Origin: Natrialbaceae archaeon
Lineage (GTDB): Archaea > Halobacteriota > Halobacteria > Halobacteriales > Natrialbaceae
NCBI GenBank assembly: GCA_003552325.1
Contig: PUKM01000024.1
Location: 1-32,413, forward strand
Length of the DNA stretch: 32,413 bases
Direction of reading: 5' to 3'
The notes beneath the pieces are model-generated. The model made no database searches and was not told the DNA's origin. It was given only the letters and a program-made list of their open reading frames with translations. Shown piece by piece: positions 1 to 7,642 of this stretch (position 1 is the first letter of the stretch; every line of letters starts with the position of its first letter). The position numbers and the translations under genes are program-made.

Positions 1-730
1 ACTCGAGGCGAACGTCAGTGACGTGTATCCGTCCCCGCGTCCCCTCCCACTCGCGATCGTACTCGAGGGAGATCCGTCGGTCCATGTGTGGCCCATCGAC
101 GACGAAGGTCTCGAATTCACCACCCTCCCCGAGGAGGTGGACGCCGTACTCCTCGTTCAATGCCTCGAGGTCCTCGAGTGCCTCGGCGTCGAGCGTCCGG
201 CCGAGCCAGGATTCGTCCAGGCCAGCGGCAGCGACCTGTACGATCAGGATTTCGAAGCCGGCCTCGAGCATCTCGTCAGCGAGTGTTCGTGGGTCTTCCT
301 GCCAGAGCGGGGCAAAGAGATCACAGCCGAGTCGCTCACACATCCCTTCGATACGACTCGTCTGGAATTCGCTTTCGACCGCACCGGCAGTGACGCCAGC
401 CACGCCTCCCGGAAGTTCGTCATCGAGGTCCGAGAGGGCAGCCTCGAGTGGCTCGAGTTCGCTGTCACCCTGGGTTCCCGAATCGCGAGCTGTCTCGGCA
501 TCGAATGCGTCGGGTTCGACGTCGACGAGCGGAATCCCGATGCTCTCGGCTGCGACGCCGGTGAGTCGCGTCTCGGGGACGTGATACATGTACGAGTCGC
601 CAGTCGGATGGACGGTCAGCAATCGATCGACCGAAAGGCCGTGCTCGAGTGCCTGATACACCGCCCACGACGAATCCTTCCCACCAGAAAAGAGTCCAAT
701 CCAGGAGCCTGCTGTGTCCGTCGTCGTCAT
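1..730 (-). CDS. dph6: Diphthine--ammonia ligase (Dph6), 3' end at window edge
   Basis: Dph6 catalyses the last, ATP-dependent amidation of diphthine to diphthamide on elongation factor 2, in the cytoplasm. The N-terminus carries the PP-loop ATP pyrophosphatase motif LFSGGKDSSWA at about residues 14-24, followed by the adenine-nucleotide hydrolase-like fold typical of this family (GVTAGAVES, CERLGCDLFAPLW, ILIVQVAAAGLDESWLGR, GEGGEFETFVVDGP are readable). The ATG at 730 was chosen because an AT-rich TATA-like sequence is centred 27 bases upstream, fitting a leaderless transcript. About 243 codons lie inside the window and read ...IHVTDVRLE at the edge. The next codon would begin with T, so a stop right there is possible but not visible. 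The DUF373 gene lies 132 bases upstream on the same strand. The assignment is strong; the exact 3' end is unknown. Confidence 0.88.
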   Translation of the reverse strand, partial: MTTTDTAGSWIGLFSGGKDSSWAVYQALEHGLSVDRLLTVHPTGDSYMYHVPETRLTGVAAESIGIPLVDVEPDAFDAETARDSGTQGDSELEPLEAALSDLDDELPGGVAGVTAGAVESEFQTSRIEGMCERLGCDLFAPLWQEDPRTLADEMLEAGFEILIVQVAAAGLDESWLGRTLDAEALEDLEALNEEYGVHLLGEGGEFETFVVDGPHMDRRISLEYDREWEGTRGRIHVTDVRLE

Positions 731-862
731 GTACGCAGCTTCGTGGCCAGTGCCAAAGAGATGTCGAGTCAGACAGCCGATTGTGTATTCAGTTGGTGGC
801 CGACCCAGGGTGACCCACACCAGGAACAGGACGTACCAATGCGCACCACCCGTCCTGTCGGC

Positions 863-2137
863 TTATTCGCCGCTGTCGTCATCTGAACGGCGGTCGGATA
901 GAGTGTGCTCCTCGAGTCGGGCTTTATTCCCTCCATCAGTCAACTCGGCATCACCACTCCCGCCAGCCCCTTCGTCGTCAACTGGCTCGGGTTGCTCGTG
1001 GCCGTTCTCTCGGCCAGTAGAGGGTCGACCAGCATACCGCGAAACGATCTGGACGCCGACGAGAGTCAACAGTACGCCAAGGGCAACGAACATCGCCAAT
1101 CGCTGTCCGGGTGTCAGCGCAAAGCTCTCGATCCCCTGCTGGTTGATCATGATCGACGGAATAACGAACGAGTCGATCTGTCCCTGCTGCTCGAGGAAGA
1201 AACCACTGAACCCACGGACGACGAGGCCGACGGAGACGACCAGAAACGGGAGGTGGAGGTACGAGCCACGAAGTGGTTCGTCCTGGATGAGTTCGTCAAA
1301 AAGTCGTCCCGCACTCGCGGTGAGCGCCGCACCGGCAAGCCACGGGATACTGTCGAAGACGAACTGCATGACTGGAATCACCGACCCAGGCGTCTCCTCG
1401 AGGCTCGAGACGCCGAGTGCGCCAACGAAGAAACCGACGAGGGTGAGGCCAAGAGCCACGACGTAGGTAACGACCGAAACCTGGCCAGAATAGAGCGAAT
1501 CTCTGGTCTGTCTCGCCAGCGCCGCGACGATTTCGTCGACGCTGAAGCCTTTGTACAACAGAAACAGCCCGATCACTGCGGTAATCGTCGCGGCTCCTTC
1601 AGCCGGCCCGACGACCGTTGCGAGTACCGGAAAGACGAGGAGCGTCAGCCCGAGTGGGACCAGGATCGTCTGGCGAAGTTCCTCGTCGGCTAGGAATTGC
1701 TTGAGCAGGTAGTACGTCGATTCGATGTCCCGTGCCTGTCGGACGACCACCCGGTCGACGGCATCGACCTGTACCCTGCTCTCGACGATCGGTACCAGCC
1801 GCTCGTCTTCGGCACTGTCGATGACGACGATCGCCGAGTCGGGTTGGTACTCCGCGATGAGTTCATCGAGCTGGTGGGCAACGGCACGATCAGCCGACAC
1901 CATCGAATCCCGTTCGCCCGAAACGACCGCGACGACGGCCTCTTCGTCGTCGTCACGAAGGCTCTGGGAGACCCGTAACGCTTCGAGCAACGTATTGACT
2001 CCCGAATCCTCCGGATCGGCGAGCCCGACGTCGGTCACGAGCGCACGGACGGCTTCCCAGCCGACAATGGGCGTTCGGAGCCCCGTCCGTCGGCCCACGT
2101 CGTCGGTCCGGTCGAGACAGACCACCAGCGTTGTCAC
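863..2137 (-). CDS. DUF373 family integral membrane protein
   Basis: The protein (424 aa) begins MTTLVVCLDRTDDVGRRTG, the diagnostic N-terminus of the archaeal DUF373 family, whose function is unknown. An acidic, soluble N-terminal half (about residues 1-150) is followed by roughly six hydrophobic segments between about 155 and 360 and a charged, Gly/Asp-rich cytoplasmic-looking tail of about 60 residues. The open frame extends much further upstream, but I start it at the GTG at 2137. That places the protein at the family motif, and TTTTATCG (minus strand, plus coordinates 2161-2168) is centred 28 bases before it. It lies 84 bases downstream of the SppA-like gene on the same strand. The family call is firm; nothing in the sequence gives a biochemical role. 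Confidence 0.85.
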   Translation of the reverse strand: MTTLVVCLDRTDDVGRRTGLRTPIVGWEAVRALVTDVGLADPEDSGVNTLLEALRVSQSLRDDDEEAVVAVVSGERDSMVSADRAVAHQLDELIAEYQPDSAIVVIDSAEDERLVPIVESRVQVDAVDRVVVRQARDIESTYYLLKQFLADEELRQTILVPLGLTLLVFPVLATVVGPAEGAATITAVIGLFLLYKGFSVDEIVAALARQTRDSLYSGQVSVVTYVVALGLTLVGFFVGALGVSSLEETPGSVIPVMQFVFDSIPWLAGAALTASAGRLFDELIQDEPLRGSYLHLPFLVVSVGLVVRGFSGFFLEQQGQIDSFVIPSIMINQQGIESFALTPGQRLAMFVALGVLLTLVGVQIVSRYAGRPSTGRENGHEQPEPVDDEGAGGSGDAELTDGGNKARLEEHTLSDRRSDDDSGE

Positions 2138-2220
2138 GGTTTCCGATCCATGCTCAGTAACGATAAAACCACGCACTTGTTCAGCGTCGGGAGTCGCGGC
2201 TGGCCGTCGTCCACGGAGAC

Positions 2221-3222
2221 CTAACTTCGAAGGCGAAACGATCCCTCTCCGCGAAGACCAGCAATACCAGCACCGAACGCGTACGCCAGCGACTGGGCCC
2301 CACTCCCGAGACGAGCGACCAACGGGCGATCGGGTTCGAACGTCTCGACCACAATAGCGGAAGGGTCCCGCTCGAGGCGCGATGCGATGGCTGCCTCCAC
2401 CTCTCGTTGGGTCCCAAGTTCGTCGACGAGGCCACACTCGTGTGCGTCCGTCCCGAGGTAAATTCTCGCTTCGGTATCCCTGACGAACGACGGTTCGAGG
2501 TCTCGACCCTCGCTGACCCGTTCGACGAAGGAGTCGTAGTAGCCATCGACCAGTCCCTGGAGGTACTCACGTTCGTCTTCCTCGAGGTCTCTGAGCGGGA
2601 CGCCGGCATCTTTGTACTCGCCGGCCGTGAACTGTTCGTAGCGCAGTCCAACCTTGTCCGCGAGGTCGGCCGCCGTCACCCTCGAGCCCACGACGCCGAT
2701 CGAGCCGACGAGTGTCCCCTCTCGAGCCCAGAGTTCGTCACAGCCGCTGGCGATCCAGTACCCGCCACTCGCACATTGGTCAGTGGCGTAGGCCACCGTT
2801 GGGCCGTCGAAACGCTCGGCTGCGAGTTTGATATCGTCACTCGGGACGACCTGGCCACCGGGGGTGTTGAGTTTCAACAACAGCGCGTCGACGTTGGTAT
2901 CGTCGTTGGCCCGGTCGATCTGGTCGACGATATCGTCGGCGGGCGTCCCTCGCGGTGCTCTGGCCGGGACGCCACCGCTCGGTTCTCGAACGATCGGTCC
3001 GCTCACCTCGACTTCGGCGACGTTGTAGCCCGGAAACATCGACCTAGCGATCGACCCCGAGAATCGAATCCCGGCGATCGCAACGAGCAGTGCGAGGCCG
3101 ATACCGAGCAGTTCCGTAAGCGTCTCCGGGACGACGACGAACAGGGTGACGCCGACGAGTGTCACCCCGAGCGTCCCACCAGCGAGAATCAGGAGTCGGC
3201 CAAGGACTCGCTTCCCGCTCAT
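2221..3222 (-). CDS. sppA: Signal peptide peptidase SppA-like membrane protease (family S49)
   Basis: This 333-aa protein has two N-terminal membrane segments (about residues 9-31 and 35-53) and an S49 protease domain. The Ser/Lys dyad of the family is visible: the nucleophile in CASGGYWIAS (Ser152) and the general base in GEYKDAG (Lys204). LNTPGGQVVPSDDI and GTLVGSIGVVG are further S49 hallmarks. Such proteins degrade signal peptides or membrane-protein fragments within the membrane. The ATG at 3222 is preferred over upstream codons because GGAGGTG (Shine-Dalgarno) precedes it by a few bases. The single-domain length is normal for archaeal SppA, which acts as an oligomer. Its neighbours give no specific substrate. 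Confidence 0.87.
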   Translation of the reverse strand: MSGKRVLGRLLILAGGTLGVTLVGVTLFVVVPETLTELLGIGLALLVAIAGIRFSGSIARSMFPGYNVAEVEVSGPIVREPSGGVPARAPRGTPADDIVDQIDRANDDTNVDALLLKLNTPGGQVVPSDDIKLAAERFDGPTVAYATDQCASGGYWIASGCDELWAREGTLVGSIGVVGSRVTAADLADKVGLRYEQFTAGEYKDAGVPLRDLEEDEREYLQGLVDGYYDSFVERVSEGRDLEPSFVRDTEARIYLGTDAHECGLVDELGTQREVEAAIASRLERDPSAIVVETFEPDRPLVARLGSGAQSLAYAFGAGIAGLRGEGSFRLRS

Positions 3223-3390
3223 CGACACCACCTCCAGGCATCTGTCACTTCCAACATACCTCGAGTCGGCCGTCCGTGGTGGTAAGTGTTGGCCTCGAGG
3301 CGACCGCTCGCTAACGGGCCTCAAGTACCCGAACCCAGCAAGAGCCGCGTCGCTCGAGGAGGCTGAGAAAACAGAGAATACAGAACCCGA

Positions 3391-4272
3391 TTAGAGCAGA
3401 CCGGTCTTCTGGAGTTTCATCAGGTCCTCGGTATCGAGGGTCTCGCCCTCTTTGAACTTCTGATAAATCTCCTCGGCTTCGGCTTTGGCCTCCTCTTTCT
3501 TCTTGTCGCGAGCGGACTGGCGCTGTTTTTCCTCTTTCTTGTCCATCTCACGGAGACGCTTCTGGACGCGGACGAAGTCCTCGTGGTGGCGGTCGGCCGC
3601 TTCCTGGGCCTCGACGAAGGACTCGTGCATCTCGTCTGCCTCGTCACGGATGTCGTCGGCCTCCCGATAGGCCTCGATCATCTTGTTGTGGTGTTCCTGA
3701 GCCTTGTCAGCGAGTTCCGTCACCTTCTGGTGGTGCTGGGAGGCGTCGGATCGAACTTCTTCTGCTTCTTCGACGAGTTCCTCGAGTCCGTCAGTATCCT
3801 CGAGCTTTCCCTTTCGCTCGGCGTACTCCTCGCGTTTTGCCTCGATCTTCTCGATGAGGTCGCGCTCTTCTTCCGAGGAGAGCACTTCGGTCTGTTGTTT
3901 GAACTCGAGCTGTTCGATTTCGGACTCGAGTTGTTCTAAGTCCTGGCCTTCGTCGAGTTCCATGTCGGATTTCTGGGCTTCGACTTTGTCGAACAGTTTG
4001 TTGGCCTCGGCGTTGAGCTCGTTTCGTTTTTCCTTGTGCTCTTGGACCTGCTCGTTGAGTTCGTCGCGTTTCTCGCGGTGACTCTGGGCTTCGTCGACTT
4101 TTTCGCGAGTCTTTGCGTTGAGCTCGTCGCGTTTGGATGCTCGCTCAGAAGCCATTTGGTTGAGGTCGTTTCGTCGGTCTCGGAGTTGGCCTGCCTTTTT
4201 AATTAGCTGGCCTTTGGAGTCGTTTTCGAGGTCGTCGTCTGTGAGTTCAATGTTGTTTGATTCGTCTACCAT
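3391..4272 (-). CDS. Archaeal long coiled-coil protein (COG1340-like)
   Basis: This 293-aa, almost wholly alpha-helical protein is dominated by Glu, Lys, Arg, Gln and Asp in heptad-like spacing (for example AKTREKVDEAQSHREKRDEL), with essentially no proline in the rod. No enzymatic motif is visible. It resembles the conserved haloarchaeal coiled-coil family that opens with SNNIEL and ELNQMASERASKRDELNAK-like segments. That family has no established function; a structural or nucleoprotein-scaffold role is only a guess. An alternative start 21 bases upstream (4293, MAQQVLTMVDE) is equally open. Neither has a clear Shine-Dalgarno or a TATA box at leaderless distance, so a transcribed leader is likely. 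It is 215 bases downstream of the GH2-like gene, with two perfect palindromes in that gap. Confidence 0.8.
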   Translation of the reverse strand: MVDESNNIELTDDDLENDSKGQLIKKAGQLRDRRNDLNQMASERASKRDELNAKTREKVDEAQSHREKRDELNEQVQEHKEKRNELNAEANKLFDKVEAQKSDMELDEGQDLEQLESEIEQLEFKQQTEVLSSEEERDLIEKIEAKREEYAERKGKLEDTDGLEELVEEAEEVRSDASQHHQKVTELADKAQEHHNKMIEAYREADDIRDEADEMHESFVEAQEAADRHHEDFVRVQKRLREMDKKEEKQRQSARDKKKEEAKAEAEEIYQKFKEGETLDTEDLMKLQKTGLL

Positions 4273-4417
4273 GGTTAATACCTGCTGTGCCATACCCGCA
4301 CCGGCCGGCACGGTCGCTCACGATTCGCGAAAACCCGGTGAGTAAGATTTCCTGTCATCGATTAGCGAGCGATACGCGCCCCGGTGGCGTTCTGGTACTG
4401 CCAACTACCGTCGCCCG

Positions 4418-4442
4418 ACATTTAAATGTACCGGTCGACCGG
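4418..4442. repeat. Two adjacent perfect 12-bp palindromes
   Basis: ACATTTAAATGT (4418-4429) and CCGGTCGACCGG (4431-4442) are each perfectly self-complementary and are separated by one base. They lie in the 215-base gap upstream of the coiled-coil gene (minus strand). The TTTAAA core could be a TATA element for a promoter with a leader of about 120 bases, and the GC palindrome a dimeric regulator site next to it. The regulatory reading is inference; only the symmetry is seen. Confidence 0.5.
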
Positions 4443-4507
4443 CCTGTGAAAAACATTGTCAAGGGGCCCTATACCGTGGGATCCGGCCACATGGAGGGAA
4501 GTGAGAC

Positions 4508-6382
4508 TCAATATAAACCGTAGGTGTGTCCGACGGTTCGCTCCGGAAGTGTCACCTCGAGATGGACCTCGCGTGCGTCCGGTGGAATCTCGAGTGTGTC
4601 AACCTGGGTTCGTCCCATTGCGTTTACCGTCACGGTATCAACGCCCGATTGGCTACCGGTTTCCCAGGAAACCGTCGCCTCGAGCAGCGTCGGTCGGTCG
4701 TTACACAGCACGATCGGGACCGTCGACCCGGGAGTTGGCACGCCACCGAGGACGGCCTGGACCGGTTCGTACGCTTGCGCGAGTGTTTCGAAAGCCGGCT
4801 TCTCGGTCCCCTCGAGTGTGAGAATCCCGGGCCCGCCGCCAGGTGTCCCGTCACGGAGACTCGAGGCGACGAAGCACGCACTGTCCTGACAGCGAAGAAT
4901 GCTGGTAATCGTTTGCAGGACATGGGCCTGGTACCGCTGTGAATCCTCGCTTCCGGTCGTCCGGCGCTCGAGCGCGGCCGCATCGACCCCAGCGATCGTC
5001 CGTGGATCCCGCTCGTCATCGAGGACAGACTCCGCCCCGAAAGCGGCGACGAACTGCCCGAGTGCCGGTGTGTTTTCGAGCAACGGCTCGATATCGGCGA
5101 TTCGAAGGTATCGCCAGCCGGGAAAGAGCGTCGTCGCCGTGGCACCGGTTCCAGGCGGGCCAGTGGTCGGGATAGTAGCATGTGTCTCCGGGACGACGTC
5201 GATGAGCGGGTCAGCGATACCGTCGTCGATGGCCGCACGCCAGGATCGCCACCGGTAGGTCAGTCTGGCGAGGGGGCCAGGGCCGAGCGCGGAGGCGAAC
5301 GGATCGACCGGTTCGTCGAGCAAGCCGAGCGCGACGAGACTCGGGTGGACACAGTATCGCTCGAGGAGTTCCTGTACGCGCGCTGGCTTTGCAGTATCGG
5401 GGGTGAGCCCTGGAACGTCCTGCCAGACGAGTAAGCCCGCCTCGTCACACGCCTCGTACAGATCGGGATGTGGGGCGTGCCCACGCACGCGGAGCAGCGT
5501 GGCATTGGCCTCGAGGGCCCGCTCGACGTCTGCGGCCGGATCCGCACTAGGACGCCGCTCGAGCCCCCGTCCACGAACGGGCTGTCCGTTCACGAGAAAC
5601 GCGTCCTCGGTTCGTTCGACGGTGCGCAAGCCGACCGTCCGTTCGACCGCGTCGTCCCCAAGTTTCGCCCGTATTGTGTACTGATGCTGCTCCCCGTGTT
5701 CACGAGGCCACCACAGGGATGGGTCGCGAACCTCGAGTGTCATGGACGCGTGCACTTTCTCACCGACTCTTCCAGCAACTGGAACCCGTGACATCGTGCC
5801 CCCGCCACGGAATCCGTCGGGGCGAAGCGAGAGCGTGACCGCATCATCGAGCGCGGAGACATCGCCGACGTCGACGGTAAGCTCGACGTCGATTGCTGCT
5901 CGCTCCTCGATTACGCGAGGACGAACGGCCACCGTTTCGAGAAACGTGGCGGGACTGATCCGGATGTCGACACCCCACCAGAGTCCGGGCAGTGACCAGA
6001 GACGGGAGACCATGTCCGTCGAAAAAATACCCGGTGGCACGTAGCCGGCGTCAAAGCAGACGAACAGTTCGTTTTCCGGTTCCGGGTCGAACTCGAGGAC
6101 GGTCTCGACGTAGTATGGCGTCCGCTCAACCTCCCGTCGCTCACCGTTTATCCAGACTGCCTCGAGTCCTGGCGCTCCACGAAAGGCCAGGTGGGTTCGC
6201 TCTGTCGCGCTCGAACGTGGATCGACAAACGAGGTTCGGTAGACGAGTGTATCACCGCCCTCGAGTCGATCAGCGAGTGCGTGTGGTCGACCCGGGACCG
6301 AGACCGTTGTCCAGGAATCGACGCTCGGGGGGCTCGATTTCGACGGTGTATCGGCCACACCAGCCATCCACTTGCCAGCCAT
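4508..6382 (-). CDS. Glycoside hydrolase family 2-like protein, nucleophile apparently lost
   Basis: This 624-aa protein has the GH2 layout. An N-terminal jelly-roll sugar-binding domain comes first (about 1-160, with FRGAPGLEAVWINGE and LPGLWWGVDIRI), then an Ig-like domain (to about 265, WWPREHGEQHQYTI) and a TIM-barrel domain (RGRGLERRPSADP, LRVRGHAPHPDLYEACDEAGL, WQDVPGL). A C-terminal beta-rich region ends it. The acid/base region reads HPSLVALGLLDEP where beta-mannosidase-like members have a GNNE-type motif, so Glu is kept. The nucleophile region reads GQFVAAFGAES where active enzymes have SEFG, so Glu appears replaced by Ala. Start 6382 is supported by CCTATTTGG centred 28 bases upstream. 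It could be a carbohydrate-binding pseudoenzyme or use another residue. No sugar-metabolism genes adjoin it. Confidence 0.72.
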   Translation of the reverse strand: MAGKWMAGVADTPSKSSPPSVDSWTTVSVPGRPHALADRLEGGDTLVYRTSFVDPRSSATERTHLAFRGAPGLEAVWINGERREVERTPYYVETVLEFDPEPENELFVCFDAGYVPPGIFSTDMVSRLWSLPGLWWGVDIRISPATFLETVAVRPRVIEERAAIDVELTVDVGDVSALDDAVTLSLRPDGFRGGGTMSRVPVAGRVGEKVHASMTLEVRDPSLWWPREHGEQHQYTIRAKLGDDAVERTVGLRTVERTEDAFLVNGQPVRGRGLERRPSADPAADVERALEANATLLRVRGHAPHPDLYEACDEAGLLVWQDVPGLTPDTAKPARVQELLERYCVHPSLVALGLLDEPVDPFASALGPGPLARLTYRWRSWRAAIDDGIADPLIDVVPETHATIPTTGPPGTGATATTLFPGWRYLRIADIEPLLENTPALGQFVAAFGAESVLDDERDPRTIAGVDAAALERRTTGSEDSQRYQAHVLQTITSILRCQDSACFVASSLRDGTPGGGPGILTLEGTEKPAFETLAQAYEPVQAVLGGVPTPGSTVPIVLCNDRPTLLEATVSWETGSQSGVDTVTVNAMGRTQVDTLEIPPDAREVHLEVTLPERTVGHTYGLY

Positions 6383-6405
6383 TATCACCCACCAGTGAAC
6401 GGGGG

Positions 6406-6414
6406 CCAAATAGG
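6406..6414 (-). promoter_or_regulatory. TATA-like box of the GH2-like gene
   Basis: On the minus strand this reads CCTATTTGG, centred 28 bases upstream of the ATG at 6382, the distance seen for leaderless genes across this window. Confidence 0.4.
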
Positions 6415-6541
6415 TGTTCCGACGCACTGTGTGCACGACCCTCCCTGAGAGTGGGCCGTTCAGCCCCTGGGGTCCGTGTTTACTTTCACTTTCACTCCCC
6501 TGTTGGCGTAGCTTAAGGTAGTGTCGGCAGCGACAATGGGT

Positions 6542-6724
6542 ATGCTCGAGACGATTGCCCGTGTCTGTGATCGCTGCCATCGCCCGCTCGAGGACGACCA
6601 GTTCCGGTTATCCATGACGACAGCTGCGGGCACTCGAGGGGTGTATGAGTGTCCCTGTGGGGCGGTGACGGTGACCGTTATCGCCGACGAACGGACGTCG
6701 AATTCACCGCGGGAGCGACAGTAG
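6542..6724 (+). CDS. Small zinc-binding protein (CxxC...CxC)
   Basis: This hypothetical protein of 60 aa has two cysteine pairs, VCDRCHRPL near the N-terminus and YECPCGAVTV near the middle, which form a probable single zinc ribbon. Such tiny zinc proteins are common in haloarchaea and mostly uncharacterised. The ATG at 6542 is chosen because CTTAAGG (6512-6518) is centred 27 bases upstream; the in-frame ATG at 6536 is an alternative (62 aa). It ends 109 bases before a phosphoribosyltransferase gene on the same strand, but that gene has its own Shine-Dalgarno and upstream AT-rich element. No function is proposed beyond metal binding. Confidence 0.62.
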   Translation: MLETIARVCDRCHRPLEDDQFRLSMTTAAGTRGVYECPCGAVTVTVIADERTSNSPRERQ

Positions 6725-6833
6725 CCCGGCGGTGTAATCGACCGCGGGAACACCCTCGAGGAACCGGAGCGGACGATGGGTATCAGCCGACTTAAGAGGG
6801 CTCCCCGTCTCGTCACGAACGAGGTAGCCAGAC

Positions 6834-7529
6834 ATGTCCGACTTGCCGGACGAATTCAAATGCACAATTACGAACTGGGAGTACATCTACAGTCTCTGTC
6901 GGGACGTCAGCGATGACGTCAGACGGGACGAATTCGAACCGGACGTCATCGTCGCCCTCGCTCGAGGTGGCTGGTTCGCTGGCCGCTGTATCTGTGATTT
7001 CCTCGGGATGGACGACCTGACGAGTCTCAAGATGGAACATTACGTCGGCACCGCCGAGAAATCAGGGGAGCCGACCATCCGATACCCAATGCCGGAAGGC
7101 AGCGTCGAGGGAAAAGACGTCCTCATCATCGACGATATCGCCGACACGGGTGGCTCAATCAAACGCGCACAGGAGTACGTCGAGGACCGCGAGGCGGGTG
7201 AAGTCCGCACCGCAACCCTGCAACTGCTCCAGACCAGCGAGTTCGAACCGGACTACGTCGGTGAGCAACTCGAGGAGTGGGCGTGGGTCGTGTATCCGTG
7301 GAACTTCATCGAGGACATGGTCGACCTCATCTCGGGTGTCATGGCAAAGGCTGACGAGGACGCCTTTTCGAAGCGTGATATCCGACACTATCTCAAGGAG
7401 TATCACGAGGTCGACCGGATCGGGATGGAAATCGCGCAACCAAACCGTTTGACGGAAATTCTGACCGAGATGGAACGCCGGGAGGTCGTGACGATGACGA
7501 CGCCTGGTGAGTGGGCCCTCGTCGACTGA
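6834..7529 (+). CDS. Type I phosphoribosyltransferase with C-terminal extension
   Basis: This 231-aa protein has a type I PRTase fold. VIVALARGGWFAGR (about 38-51) matches the PPi loop region and VLIIDDIADTGGS (96-108) is the PRPP-binding loop with its two acidic residues. After about residue 165 it carries an extra 65-residue segment (FSKRDIRHYLKEYHEV, LTEILTEMERREVV) that looks like a small winged-helix-like tail. It resembles archaeal proteins annotated as xanthine/guanine or generic purine phosphoribosyltransferases. The base substrate cannot be read from sequence. The start at 6834 has GAGGT nine bases upstream. It is separate from the hpt gene at 28 kb, so the two are not close paralogues. 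A 73-bp repeated element follows directly after the stop. Confidence 0.82.
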   Translation: MSDLPDEFKCTITNWEYIYSLCRDVSDDVRRDEFEPDVIVALARGGWFAGRCICDFLGMDDLTSLKMEHYVGTAEKSGEPTIRYPMPEGSVEGKDVLIIDDIADTGGSIKRAQEYVEDREAGEVRTATLQLLQTSEFEPDYVGEQLEEWAWVVYPWNFIEDMVDLISGVMAKADEDAFSKRDIRHYLKEYHEVDRIGMEIAQPNRLTEILTEMERREVVTMTTPGEWALVD

Positions 7530-7531
7530 CA

Positions 7532-7604
7532 CTGTCGGCTGTCAGTCGTTCACGAGTCTTACCTACCCGGGTGGCGAGAATCGTTACACAGGTACAATCA
7601 ACAG
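7532..7604 (-). repeat. 73-bp imperfect repeat, copy 1 (possible structured RNA)
   Basis: The plus-strand ends read CTGTCGGCTGT... and ...CAACAG. It aligns without gaps to 25953-26025, with 17 differences over the 81 bases 7528-7608 versus 25949-26029 (79% identical). On the minus strand the ends CTGTTGATTGTAC and TGACAGCCGACAG can pair for 10 of the first 11 positions, including G-U pairs. It lies between two convergent genes (phosphoribosyltransferase stop, MATE stop). Read on the minus strand it would sit in the 3' untranslated region of the MATE gene. Nature unknown: small RNA, MITE-like remnant or shared 3' element. Confidence 0.55.
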
Positions 7605-7642
7605 TATGATGCGACGGCGTGTAATTCCTGCAGACGACCGGG

